Part shown: positions 54,172 to 62,596 of the stretch, one piece after another | Position numbering within the stretch: the first letter of the stretch is position 1 | Layout of the letters: every line of letters starts with the position of its first letter | NCBI RefSeq assembly: GCF_000426665.1 | Contig: NZ_KE384552.1 | Coordinates: 53,360-117,359, forward strand | Reading direction: 5' to 3' | DNA: 64,000 bases | From: Centipeda artemidis DSM 19719 | GTDB lineage: Bacteria > Bacillota > Negativicutes > Selenomonadales > Selenomonadaceae | The notes under the pieces: generated by a model | What the model saw: only the letters and a program-made list of their open reading frames with translations | Told to the model about the DNA's origin: nothing | Database searches by the model: none | Made by a program: the position numbers and the translations under genes

Positions 54172-54465
54172 TTAATTGGCATAGAGCAATATCTCCTCTC
54201 GTTCAAGATTCTCTCGAAAATGCGGGGGTTTTGGCATACAAGTGATGATGTCGACGTCCTTTTCGAGGGCTTCTACAATATCCTGACGAAATCCGCTGAG
54301 TTCAAAAAGCCCTTGGATACGACCTCCCTCGATATGCAAATCCACGTCGCTCTCCTCGGTCGCTTCACCGCGCGCATACGAGCCGAAGAGATACACCTTT
54401 GCAACGCCGCGCGCTTTGCAGACGGGTGCGATCCGCTCCTTGACGGCGGGAATGGTGAGCAGCAT
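54172..54465 (-). CDS. MNT-type nucleotidyltransferase (MntA-like)
   Basis: 97 residues of the minimal nucleotidyltransferase family: VYLFGSYARGEATEESDVDL (GSxAxGxxxxxSDxDL) with the third acidic residue in the VDIITC region. Such proteins are usually antitoxins that AMPylate a HEPN toxin. No HEPN ORF with its RX4-6H motif lies on either side, so this copy looks orphaned. Confidence 0.85.
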   Translation of the reverse strand: MLLTIPAVKERIAPVCKARGVAKVYLFGSYARGEATEESDVDLHIEGGRIQGLFELSGFRQDIVEALEKDVDIITCMPKPPHFRENLEREEILLYAN

Positions 54466-54733
54466 GGGAGATTCCTCCTCTCTCGTCGGTTTTTCTTGAT
54501 TTCATTCTATCGCAGGGAAGGAGCACTGTCAATTGCTTCATAGGAAGGGTGACAATATGAAAAAAGACAATCCTAAATTACAATAATGAGTATGGGACAC
54601 GGCAGCACCTTCTGTTCTGTTTTTGTGGTGAAAGCATTGCAACACATAGAGCGCTGCCTGTCTTTTTTTACTGTCCCACTTCATTTTACAATGAACATCT
54701 GCTGCATGTCTGGTATCTATATTCAAATTCTTC
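54466..54733. other. Intergenic stretch, imperfect inverted repeat
   Basis: GGGACA...GGCAGC (54594) is mirrored by GCTGCC...TGTCCC (to 54677), with poly-T inside one arm. It could be a small relic of a mobile element. No supported gene. Confidence 0.35.
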
Positions 54734-54769
54734 TTGCAGGTTTATACGAGATGTGATATGATTATCATA
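54734..54769 (+). promoter_or_regulatory. Promoter and operator of the HPr-EIIC operon
   Basis: TTGCAG (54734-54739), 17 nt, TATGAT (54757-54762). The -10 is part of the palindrome TATGAT-T-ATCATA (54757-54769). Confidence 0.65.
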
Positions 54770-54830
54770 ATTCAGAAAAAGAGAGGGATTTATAACAAAA
54801 TAGCTTGGCTACTGAAGTATGCAGAAGAAT

Positions 54831-54879
54831 TCGGTATTAAGAGATGAGGGGTCTCCTTATCTCCTAATGCCGATTTTTT
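54831..54879 (+). promoter_or_regulatory. Leader terminator (attenuator) of the HPr-EIIC operon
   Basis: Stem 54831-54849 pairs with 54855-54873 in 18 of 19 positions, loop GGTCT, then TTTTTT. It lies between the promoter and the first gene (start 54906), so basal transcripts should stop here. The operon encodes a GlpP-type antiterminator. Confidence 0.85.
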
Positions 54880-54905
54880 ATTGATCAACGAAAGGAGGGA
54901 ACGAC

Positions 54906-55169
54906 ATGAAAGTGACGATCACCATGGAGAACCCCTCGGGGCTTCATGCACGTCCGGCCGTGCTGCTCGCCGACCGCGCGTCGAAGTTCGAGGCGGAGAT
55001 TCGTCTGTACGCGCACGGAAAGGAGGCAAAGGCAACGGACGTTCTCGAAATCATGGGACTCGGCATCACCTGCGGCAGCGAGATCACGGTCGAGGCTTCC
55101 GGGCCGGAAGCGACGGCCGCGGTGTATACGCTTGCGGGCATGCTCGCCGCAAAGGATATCTACCGGTAA
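54906..55169 (+). CDS. HPr-family phosphocarrier with Asp at the regulatory position
   Basis: 87 residues. The phospho-accepting His is in NPSGLHARPAVLLADRASKF (His14). Without any gap, the position of the regulatory Ser46 of classical HPr is Asp45 (KATDVLEIMGLGI), so HPr kinase could not act there and the protein would look permanently Ser-phosphorylated. AAAGGAGGGA precedes the ATG. First gene of the operon; may be a dedicated phosphocarrier or a regulatory HPr paralogue. Confidence 0.9.
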   Translation: MKVTITMENPSGLHARPAVLLADRASKFEAEIRLYAHGKEAKATDVLEIMGLGITCGSEITVEASGPEATAAVYTLAGMLAAKDIYR

Positions 55170-55203
55170 GTAACGGTGCGTTTTTGACATCGAGGTGAAC
55201 GAC

Positions 55204-56466
55204 ATGGAATTTCTGAACGAAGTTTTAGCATTGGGTCCGACGGTCATGATGCCCGTGATCTTCTTCATTCTGGGCATATGTTTCCGCCTGCCCGTCGGCA
55301 AGGCGTTCGAGGCGGGCATGCTCGTCGGCGTGGGCTTCACCGGCATCAACCTGATCGTGTCCATGCTGCTCGGAAGCCTGGGTCCCGCGTCCGAGGACAT
55401 GGTCGCGCGGTTCGGCGCGAGCCTGACGGTCATCGACGCCGGCTGGGCGACGAGCGCGGCGATCGGCTGGTCGTCGCCGCTGATCCCCATGGTGGTGCCG
55501 GGCGCAATCCTCCTCAATATCATCCTGCTCGCGCTCAAAAAGACGCAGATTTTGAATATCGATATTTTCAACTACTGGCTGATCCTCCTGCCGGGCTCCA
55601 TGATCTACTGCGAGACGGGCAGCCTCATGCTCGGAACGGCCGGATCGCTGATCCTCTATCTGATCGCCTTCATCATCGCCGACAAGACGGCGCCCGCGAT
55701 CCAGAAGATGTACAACCTCAAGGGCGTCGCATTCGTCCACGCGACCTGCGGCGTCTATGTGCCGATCGGCATCCTCGTCAATGCGGTTATCGAGCGCATT
55801 CCCGGCCTGAATCAAATCAACCTCAGTCCGGAGGGCGTCATCAATAAGCTCGGCGTGCTCGGCAAACCGATCACGCTCGCGACGATCCTCGGCGCGGGCA
55901 TGGGCATCCTCGCGGGCTGGGGCGTCGGTCAGTGCGCGTTCCTCGCCGTTCAAGTCGCCGCCGTCATGATTCTCCTGCCGAAGATGGTAGAGATCACGGT
56001 GGAGGGCGTCATGATTGTCCGCGACCAGGCCGAAACGGTGCTGAAAAAAGTCTTTCCGGGCAGGGAGTTCAACATCGGCATGGATACGGCGCTGCTCATC
56101 GGCGAGCCGTGCATCATCGCGACGGGACTCCTGCTCATCCCCGCGACGCTCTTTATCGCGATCATCCTGCCGGGCAACCGCATGCTGCCCTTCGTCGACC
56201 TCGCGTCCATCGTCTTCCTCATCTCGATGGTCGCGCCGTTCTGTAAGCGCAACATGTTCCGCATTTTCATCACAGGTCTCGTCATCGTAACGCTCGCGCT
56301 CTACGCGGGCAGCGATCTCTCGGGCGTCTACGGCATGGCGGCAGATCAGGCGAACGTCCGACTGCCGAGCAACGTGACGTCGACCGAGCTCGGAAACCTC
56401 GTGGCCGCGTACAATACGCCCGTCGGCTGGGCGCTGATTAAGCTTGGACAACTCATCGGCATGTGA
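55204..56466 (+). CDS. PTS EIIC component, galactitol type
   Basis: 420 residues with about ten helices, similar to GatC/SgcC EIIC proteins: TVMMPVIFFILGICFRLPVG, GVGFTGINLIVSMLLG, WSSPLIPMVVPGAI, FNIGMDTALLIGEPCIIATG. It would move a sugar alcohol or related sugar across the membrane. No EIIA or EIIB gene accompanies it, and the operon has its own sugar kinase, so it may work with EIIAB encoded elsewhere or transport without phosphorylation. GAGGTG lies 6 nt before ATG 55204. Confidence 0.9.
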   Translation: MEFLNEVLALGPTVMMPVIFFILGICFRLPVGKAFEAGMLVGVGFTGINLIVSMLLGSLGPASEDMVARFGASLTVIDAGWATSAAIGWSSPLIPMVVPGAILLNIILLALKKTQILNIDIFNYWLILLPGSMIYCETGSLMLGTAGSLILYLIAFIIADKTAPAIQKMYNLKGVAFVHATCGVYVPIGILVNAVIERIPGLNQINLSPEGVINKLGVLGKPITLATILGAGMGILAGWGVGQCAFLAVQVAAVMILLPKMVEITVEGVMIVRDQAETVLKKVFPGREFNIGMDTALLIGEPCIIATGLLLIPATLFIAIILPGNRMLPFVDLASIVFLISMVAPFCKRNMFRIFITGLVIVTLALYAGSDLSGVYGMAADQANVRLPSNVTSTELGNLVAAYNTPVGWALIKLGQLIGM

Positions 56467-56482
56467 CAAAGAGGCGATCAAT

Positions 56483-57508
56483 ATGAAACTCATCGGCATC
56501 GGCGACCTGCTCATCCCATCGTCGTATATAGAAGAAGGATTTGCATCGTACAGGGAGCGCGGCGTAACGGTCGAAACCGTCGACTGGCCGCTGCGGGACT
56601 ATGAGGAGCTGCAGAACATCAACCTGCGCGTAGAGACGGAGGGCAGCGAGGCCTACGACGTCCCGGATGCGCTCGTGGAGCAGCTGCGCGATGCGGAGAT
56701 TCTCATCACACAGTTCTGTCCCATTACGAAAAAGGTGCTGGACGCCTGCACAAAACTGAAGCTCGTCGGCGTCCTGCGCGCGGGCTATGAAAATATCAAC
56801 GTGCCGTACGCATCCGCGAAGGGCGTCGCCGTATTCCATACGCCGGGGCGGAACGCGACGGCGGTGGCGGACTTCACCGTCGGCATGCTGCTGGCCGAGT
56901 GCCGCAACATCGCGAAGGCGCACGCAAATTTGAAAGAAGGCCGCTGGGTCAGAGACTATGCGAACGCGGGCGCCGTGCCCGATCTGGAGGGCAAGACCGT
57001 CGGCATCATCGGCATGGGACAGGTCGGCGTCAAGGTCGCCCACCGTCTGCACGGGTTTGGCGTACGCCTCCTCGGTTACGATCCTTACGCGACGGTCTTT
57101 CCGGACTTCGTCACACAGGTCTCGCTCGACGATCTGCTCACGCAGGCGGACTTTGTCACGCTGCACAGCCGCCTTTCGGACGAAACGAAACACATGATGA
57201 ATGCGCGCGCGTTCTCGCTTATGAAGCCGTCGGCATATTTCGTCAACACGGCGCGCGCGGGACTCGTGGACGAGGCGGCGCTCGCCGACGCATTGCGGAA
57301 CAAGCGGCTGCGCGGCGCGGCGCTCGACGTCTTTGAACACGAACCGCCCGCGGCGGACGATCCTTTGGTACGGCTCCCGAACGTCACGATCACGCCGCAT
57401 CTGGCGGGCGGGACGACGGACGCGTTCCTGCGCTCGCCCGTCCTGCTCGCCGAGGCGATGGCGTCCGCACTCTCGGGCGACCGATCCTCGCACTGGATCG
57501 TACGATAG
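56483..57508 (+). CDS. D-2-hydroxyacid dehydrogenase family oxidoreductase (1)
   Basis: 341 residues. NAD fold VGIIGMGQVGVKVAHRLHGF; catalytic Arg in NTARAGLVDE, Glu in VFEHEP, His in TPHLAGGT. VLRAGYENINVPYASAKGVA and HTPGRNATAVADFTVGMLLA are typical of the SerA-like branch. Substrate unknown; presumably an intermediate of the operon's sugar or sugar-acid pathway. RBS AAAGAGG upstream; the gap to EIIC is 16 nt. Confidence 0.88.
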   Translation: MKLIGIGDLLIPSSYIEEGFASYRERGVTVETVDWPLRDYEELQNINLRVETEGSEAYDVPDALVEQLRDAEILITQFCPITKKVLDACTKLKLVGVLRAGYENINVPYASAKGVAVFHTPGRNATAVADFTVGMLLAECRNIAKAHANLKEGRWVRDYANAGAVPDLEGKTVGIIGMGQVGVKVAHRLHGFGVRLLGYDPYATVFPDFVTQVSLDDLLTQADFVTLHSRLSDETKHMMNARAFSLMKPSAYFVNTARAGLVDEAALADALRNKRLRGAALDVFEHEPPAADDPLVRLPNVTITPHLAGGTTDAFLRSPVLLAEAMASALSGDRSSHWIVR

Positions 57509-57522
57509 AAACGGGGTGCAGC

Positions 57523-58278
57523 ATGGAACTCGGACTGCATGGCAAAAACGCGCTTGTCACGGGCGGAACGAAGGGACTCGGCAAAGCGGTATGCGAACTG
57601 CTCGCGCAGGAGGGCGCGAACATCGTCGCGGTCAGCCGCCACGGAGACGAAGGAGAGGCGCTGGCGGCCGTGCTGCGTAAAACGTACGGCGTGCGCGCCG
57701 CCGGCCTCGCCTGCGACCTGAGCGGGACGGATCGGCAAAGCGCCGTCAGCGCGGCCGTCGATATCCTCGGTCCGCTCGATATCCTAGTCAACGCCGCAGG
57801 CATCTGGCCGCAGGCCTATGTCCTCGATATGGAGGAAGCGGATTTCCGGCGGACGCTTGACATCAATCTCGTCAGCCCGTTTGTCCTCTGCCGCGACTTT
57901 GCCCGGCACCTTGACGCTGACAGCCGGACGGGCAAAATCGTCAACGTCGTGTCGCAGGCGGCTTTTTGCGGATCGACGACGGGGCACGCGCACTATGCGG
58001 CATCCAAGGCGGGTCTCGTCGCCTTTACGGTATCGCTCGCGCGCGAACTCGCGCCGCGGGGCATCAACGTCAACGCGGTCGCGCCGGGCATCATGGACAC
58101 GCCCATGATCCGCGCGGCATTGGAGACGCGCATGGACTACTACTGCAAGCGCATCCCCCTGGGGCGCGTGGCAGAGGCGGAGGAGGTCGCCTACAGCGTC
58201 GTCTTCCTGTGTTCGAACAAGGCGGACTATCTGACGGGCATCACGCTGGACGCCACGGGCGGCATGCTGATGCGCTGA
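57523..58278 (+). CDS. Short-chain dehydrogenase/reductase
   Basis: 251 residues, classical SDR. Cofactor motif ALVTGGTKGLGKAVCELL, NAAG at LVNAAGIWPQ, catalytic YxxxK in AHYAASKAGLVAFTVSLA and C-terminal YLTGITLDATGGMLM. The Arg/His-containing loop AVSRHGDEGE after the second strand may accept NADP. Likely oxidises or reduces a polyol or ketose in the pathway. Starts 14 nt after the preceding gene. Confidence 0.92.
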   Translation: MELGLHGKNALVTGGTKGLGKAVCELLAQEGANIVAVSRHGDEGEALAAVLRKTYGVRAAGLACDLSGTDRQSAVSAAVDILGPLDILVNAAGIWPQAYVLDMEEADFRRTLDINLVSPFVLCRDFARHLDADSRTGKIVNVVSQAAFCGSTTGHAHYAASKAGLVAFTVSLARELAPRGINVNAVAPGIMDTPMIRAALETRMDYYCKRIPLGRVAEAEEVAYSVVFLCSNKADYLTGITLDATGGMLMR

Positions 58279-58305
58279 TCGGTCGATTGGAAGGAGGTTT
58301 TGAGC

Positions 58306-59835
58306 ATGACGAAATATTTGATCGGTATCGACGCCGGCAATACGTCGAGCAAAGCGGTCATCTTTGACGATACGGGCAAGGTCGTCGCCGCAGCCGCAAC
58401 GAAGAGCTCCGAACGCATGCATCTGGCGCCGCGGGGCAGGGGTTTCGAGGAGTTCGACGTCGACGAGCTGTGGCACATCGTCTCACAGTGCATCAAACAA
58501 GCGATCGAGGACGCCGGCATCGCACCGGAGGACATCGCGGGCATCGGCGTCACATCATTCGGCAACGGCGTCGTCTTTCTCGACGAAAAGGGCTGGTCGA
58601 TCGCGCCCGGCTGCTTTTCGCAGGACTACCGCGCGAACGATATCCTCGCACTGTATCAAAAGGACGGCACGTACGACAAGATCAACCGGATCGTGCACGG
58701 AACGCTCTTCGCGGGCGAACCCGGGCCGATCCTGCGCTGGTACAAGGAACACGAGCGCGCCGTCTACGACAGGATCGGCAGTGTGCTGATGTTCAAGGAC
58801 TATCTGATGTACCGCCTCTCTGGGGTTTTCGCCACGGATCTCAACATCATCGGCGGTTCGTTCCTCATCGATATGGACACCATGGAGTATTCGCGCGAGC
58901 TGCTCGATCTGTACGGCATTCCCGAGATGTTCGACAAGCTGCCCGCCCTGCATACAAGTCCCGAGCAGATCGTCGGAACGGTGACGGCAGAGGCCGCGCG
59001 GCAAACGGGACTCAAAGAGGGCACGCCGATCGCCGCAGGCATGATGGACATCCTCGCGAGCCTCGTCGGCGCCGGCGCGACGGGCGACGGCGTGATCACG
59101 TCGATCGCGGGCTCGTGGTGCATCAACGAGACGCATTCGACCCGCGTCATACCGAATGCATCCAGCAACATGCCCTACATCCACAAGAACGAATATCTGA
59201 ACTGCTCGTACACGGGCGCATCCGCCACGAACTACGAATGGTTCAACCACGTGCTCGGCGACAAGGCGCGCCTCGCTGCAGTCTACGAGCAGCGCGGCTA
59301 CTACGACGTGCTGAACGAGTGGATCCGCGCGGCGGAGCCGAATATGGACACGCCGTATTTCCAGCCGTTCATCGCCTCCCCGAGCATCCACGTCAACGCA
59401 CGCGCGGGTTTTACGAACATCAACACGCATACGAGCTACGGCGATCTCTGCTACGCGGTCGTCGAGGGCATCGCGTTCATCCACAAATTCCACATCGATT
59501 TCCTCATCCGTGCCGGCCTGCCCGCCACGCTGATCCGCCTGACGGGCGGCATGGCAAAAAGCCCCGTGTGGACGCAGATCTTTGCCGACACGATGCAGCT
59601 CCCCGTCGAGATCGTGGCGTCCGACGAGACGGGCGCACACGGCGTCGCCATCGTCGCGGGCATCGGCGCGGGCGTATATGAGAGCTACGAGGACGCCTTC
59701 GCGCGTTCTGTGAAACTGAAAGCGCCGGTGCTCCCGAATCCGGAAAAGGCCGCGTTCTACCGGGATCGCTACGCACAGTGGCAGCGGCTCAACGAACATC
59801 TCCTGCGTTACTGGGACGGAGCGGGCGATGGCTGA
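58306..59835 (+). CDS. FGGY-family carbohydrate kinase
   Basis: 509 residues. N-terminal ATPase signature YLIGIDAGNTSSKAVIFDD, second-domain motif LIRLTGGMAKSPVWTQIFAD and TGAHGVAIVAGIGAGVY. Overall layout resembles L-xylulose/3-keto-L-gulonate kinase (LyxK), but substrate cannot be fixed from sequence. ATG at 58306 has AAGGAGG 8 nt upstream. A soluble kinase in a PTS-type operon implies that at least one intermediate is phosphorylated inside the cell. Confidence 0.92.
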   Translation: MTKYLIGIDAGNTSSKAVIFDDTGKVVAAAATKSSERMHLAPRGRGFEEFDVDELWHIVSQCIKQAIEDAGIAPEDIAGIGVTSFGNGVVFLDEKGWSIAPGCFSQDYRANDILALYQKDGTYDKINRIVHGTLFAGEPGPILRWYKEHERAVYDRIGSVLMFKDYLMYRLSGVFATDLNIIGGSFLIDMDTMEYSRELLDLYGIPEMFDKLPALHTSPEQIVGTVTAEAARQTGLKEGTPIAAGMMDILASLVGAGATGDGVITSIAGSWCINETHSTRVIPNASSNMPYIHKNEYLNCSYTGASATNYEWFNHVLGDKARLAAVYEQRGYYDVLNEWIRAAEPNMDTPYFQPFIASPSIHVNARAGFTNINTHTSYGDLCYAVVEGIAFIHKFHIDFLIRAGLPATLIRLTGGMAKSPVWTQIFADTMQLPVEIVASDETGAHGVAIVAGIGAGVYESYEDAFARSVKLKAPVLPNPEKAAFYRDRYAQWQRLNEHLLRYWDGAGDG

Positions 59836-60409
59836 GGCGTTCATCCTGATCCCGTCCGTACGGGATATGAAAACACTGGACTGTGCGCTGCAATCCCGGC
59901 ACCGCGAGATTCTGCTGAGTACGGTATCCCATATCGGCAATCTCGCCGAACTCACGAGCCTCTGCCATAAGCACGGCAAAGAGGCGATCGTCAACCACGA
60001 ACTCATCGGCGGTCTCGGAAACGATACCGTCGCCTTTGAAATGCTGAAGAAAGCATACAAAGTGGACGCTGTCATCGGCGCGAACCCCTATCACATCAGC
60101 CGCGCGAAGGCGATCGGACTGAAGACGATCTGGAAGGTTCCGCTGCTCGATTCGCTTTCCCTCGAGATGGCCTTCCGCTCCATCGAGGTGACGAAGCCGG
60201 ACGCCGTCGAACTCCGCCCGGCGATCTGCGCGTACGACTTCCTCGACGTGTTCCGCAAGGCCTTTTCGGGCAAGATCTTTGCGAGCGGCTTCATCGATCG
60301 GAAGGAGTTTGCCGATCGGCTCCGTCGGCGCGGTTTCGACGGCATCATGACGAGCACGCGGGCGCTGTGGGAGCCGGGAGACCGGCCGCGCGCATCCGCG
60401 GGAAAATAA
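59828..60409 (+). CDS. GlpP-family antiterminator
   Basis: 193 residues of the glycerol-3-phosphate-responsive antiterminator family: ILIPSVRDMKTLDCALQSRH, LSTVSHIGNLAELTSLCHKH, EAIVNHELIGGLGNDTVAFE, DAVIGANPYHISRAKAIGL, VELRPAICAYDFLDVF, GFIDRKEFADRL. In B. subtilis GlpP binds the glp leader RNA and permits readthrough of a terminator when a phosphorylated ligand is present. Here it overlaps the kinase gene by 8 nt, and the operon leader carries a strong terminator. Confidence 0.9.
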   Translation: MAEAFILIPSVRDMKTLDCALQSRHREILLSTVSHIGNLAELTSLCHKHGKEAIVNHELIGGLGNDTVAFEMLKKAYKVDAVIGANPYHISRAKAIGLKTIWKVPLLDSLSLEMAFRSIEVTKPDAVELRPAICAYDFLDVFRKAFSGKIFASGFIDRKEFADRLRRRGFDGIMTSTRALWEPGDRPRASAGK

Positions 60410-60433
60410 CGTTTTTATAAGGGAGGAATATAC

Positions 60434-61318
60434 ATGCCCCTGGTCAATATGAAAAAAATGCTCGCCGACGCGCGGCGCGGCAAATATGCGATCGGCGCAT
60501 TCGACGTGAGCAATTTCGATATGGCGGCGGCGGTCACGGAAACCGCGCGGGAAGAGCGCTCCCCCGTCATCCTCATGGGACTGACCCCCGATCTCGCGGA
60601 CGGTAAGCTCCCCTACTGGCTCGACTCTGTCAAAGCACTTGCCGCCGCGGCGGACGTCCCGGTCGCGGTGCATCTCGATCACGCGACCGACCTCGACTTC
60701 ATCAAAGAATGTGTCGACGGCGGCTTTTCCTCCGTCATGTTCGACGGCTCCGTGCTCCCGCTGGAGGAGAACATCCGCAAAACGCGGGAGGTCGTCGCCT
60801 ACGCGCACCGGTTCGACGTAACCGTCGAGGCGGAACTCGGCCATGTGGGCGACGGCATCGTCGGCAGCAGCGAGATCGGCGCAGAGAAAAAAACGGGGTT
60901 CGACAACCCCGATGACTTCCTCACGCAGCCGGACGAGCTGGCCGACTTCATCGCCCGCACGGAGGCAGACTGTATCGCCGTCGCCGTAGGAACGGCGCAC
61001 GGCCTGTACGTGCATGAACCGAAACTCCATTTCGACCGGCTGGCGGCGCTGAACGACATCTCTCCCGTTCCCATGGTCATGCACGGCGGCTCGGGCACGC
61101 CGGACGATCAGATCCGAAAAGCCGTCGCGCTCGGCATCTGCAAGCTGAACATCTTCTCCGAGATGCTGACGGCATTCAACGGCGCACTGAAAGAAGAGCT
61201 CGCGCATGCGCAGCACCTCGCGATCTGGCCGCATCAGCTCTATCAAAAACCGCTCGCCGCGCTGCGCGAAGTCGTGCGGCGCAAGATCGCGCTCGTCGGC
61301 TCGGCCGGCAAGGCGTGA
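60434..61318 (+). CDS. Class II fructose/tagatose-bisphosphate-type aldolase
   Basis: 294 residues. Zinc ligands and active-site motifs: VAVHLDHATDLDFIKECVDG, VTVEAELGHVGDGIVGS, AVGTAHGLYVHEP and VMHGGSGTPDDQIRKAV. Cleaves a phosphorylated ketose into dihydroxyacetone phosphate (or a related compound) and an aldehyde, feeding glycolysis. AGGGAGGAA precedes the ATG. Confidence 0.93.
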   Translation: MPLVNMKKMLADARRGKYAIGAFDVSNFDMAAAVTETAREERSPVILMGLTPDLADGKLPYWLDSVKALAAAADVPVAVHLDHATDLDFIKECVDGGFSSVMFDGSVLPLEENIRKTREVVAYAHRFDVTVEAELGHVGDGIVGSSEIGAEKKTGFDNPDDFLTQPDELADFIARTEADCIAVAVGTAHGLYVHEPKLHFDRLAALNDISPVPMVMHGGSGTPDDQIRKAVALGICKLNIFSEMLTAFNGALKEELAHAQHLAIWPHQLYQKPLAALREVVRRKIALVGSAGKA

Positions 61319-61357
61319 CCGCAGCGGCATCCCGCCGAGAAAAGGAGGCTGTTTTCT

Positions 61358-62407
61358 ATGGATAAAACGAAGATTCTCTGCGTCGCCGACGGCGGCATCA
61401 CCACGGAGATGATGGAAGACTTTCGCCGCCTCGAGCGGTACGGCGCCGAGGTCACGATCGTCGAGGATACGGACATGTACGCCATGGGGCCGATCACCGA
61501 CCGCATGACGCTCATCGAACAGCAGGGCATCGACGCCGCGCCAAGCTGCGCGGCACTGCTGGAACACTGCGCGGACAAGGACATCATCGTCGTCCACGTC
61601 GCCTCCATTAACCGCGCGGTGCTCGCGCGCGCCCGGCGGCTCAAGGTGGCGGCCGTCCTGCGCGGCGGCTACGAGAACGCCGACGTGCCGCTGCTGACCG
61701 AACGCGGTGTTCTCCTCGTCAACGCGCCGTGGCGCAGCGCGAACGCCGTCGCCGACTTCACCGTCGGCATGATGATCGCAGAGAACAAGAACATCGCGCG
61801 CAGCCACCGGCACCTCATGGAGGGGACATGGCGCAAGTCCTACGTCAATCAATCCTATATCCACGACATGCGGAAAATGACCGTCGGCATCATCGGCTAC
61901 GGCTATATCGGTCGGCGCGTGCGGCAGCGGCTAAAGGGATTCGAATGCCGCGTACTGGTGCACGATCCCTATATCGATCCGCAGACAGCTGCCGATCAAG
62001 ACGTCTCCTTCGTCTCACTGGACGAGCTGCTCGCCCGGTCGGATATCGTCACGCTCCATCTGCGTCTCTCGGAGCAGACCTCGCATTTCATCGGCGCGGC
62101 GGAACTGGCGAAAATGAAGCCGACCGCGTACCTCATCAACACCGCGCGCGCCGGCCTTGTCGATACCGCCGCGCTCACGGAAGCGCTGCGCACGCACGCG
62201 ATCGGCGGCGCGGCTGTCGACGTCTACGATACGGAGCCGCTGCCCGCGGATCATCCCTATCTGCAGCTCGACAACATCACACTGACCAGCCACCTCGCCG
62301 GCACCTCCTGCGACACCATGCGAACATCCGTCGAGATCGGCCTGGAGGATCTGACGCGCTGTCTAAGAGGCGAGGAGATGGTCAACGTACGCAATATGCG
62401 GTCGTGA
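61358..62407 (+). CDS. D-2-hydroxyacid dehydrogenase family oxidoreductase (2)
   Basis: 349 residues, a paralogue of the one at 56483. NAD motif VGIIGYGYIGRRVRQRLKGF, Arg in NTARAGLVDT, Glu in VYDTEP, His in TSHLAGTS. The N-terminal domain starts with ILCVADGGITTEMMEDFRRL. AAAGGAGG precedes the ATG. Last gene of the operon; two diverged dehydrogenases suggest two different hydroxyacid or keto substrates, or one hetero-oligomer. Confidence 0.88.
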   Translation: MDKTKILCVADGGITTEMMEDFRRLERYGAEVTIVEDTDMYAMGPITDRMTLIEQQGIDAAPSCAALLEHCADKDIIVVHVASINRAVLARARRLKVAAVLRGGYENADVPLLTERGVLLVNAPWRSANAVADFTVGMMIAENKNIARSHRHLMEGTWRKSYVNQSYIHDMRKMTVGIIGYGYIGRRVRQRLKGFECRVLVHDPYIDPQTAADQDVSFVSLDELLARSDIVTLHLRLSEQTSHFIGAAELAKMKPTAYLINTARAGLVDTAALTEALRTHAIGGAAVDVYDTEPLPADHPYLQLDNITLTSHLAGTSCDTMRTSVEIGLEDLTRCLRGEEMVNVRNMRS

Positions 62408-62417
62408 CAATGATAAT

Positions 62418-62530
62418 ATTATAACCGCGATTCCAAACCCATCGACTTTCCCGCAAAAGCCTATTCCACTGCCGAGGAATTCATCGAAGATGTTTTGGAT
62501 ACTTCAAATCAAGCGCATCACAATATGTGA
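62418..62530 (+). pseudogene. Possible C-terminal coding remnant
   Basis: Frame without a start reads SKPIDFPAKAYSTAEEFIED, then VLDTSNQAHHNM and TGA at 62530. Protein-like but only about 35 codons; family not recognised. Confidence 0.2.
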
Positions 62531-62535
62531 AACAC

Positions 62536-62567
62536 AAAAAGGACAATCCGCATGGATTGTCCTTTTT
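62536..62567. terminator. Bidirectional terminator between the sugar operon and jag
   Basis: AAAAAGGACAATCC-GCAT-GGATTGTCCTTTTT, a perfect 14-bp stem. Confidence 0.9.
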
Positions 62568-62596
62568 GATTTGACAGCACCGATTCTTGAAGACCG

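Noticed and set aside
54538-54726. 62-codon minus-strand ORF upstream of the MNT gene
   Set aside because: No ribosome site, no HEPN motif, and it overlaps an inverted-repeat relic.
54810-54830. Possible sigma-54 promoter (TTGGC...TGCA) before the HPr gene
   Set aside because: GG-to-GC spacing is 14 instead of 12, and a good sigma-A promoter lies upstream.
54831-54879. T-box riboswitch in the operon leader
   Set aside because: No T-box sequence or specifier stem; the leader before the hairpin is only about 60 nt, which fits protein-dependent antitermination better.
55225-56514. 429-codon minus-strand ORF opposite EIIC
   Set aside because: Product is a charged Arg/Asp/His-rich chain with no domain; antisense to a clear membrane protein. 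The same applies to the 691-codon ORF at 59789-61864 and those opposite parB, gdpP and hydrogenase genes.
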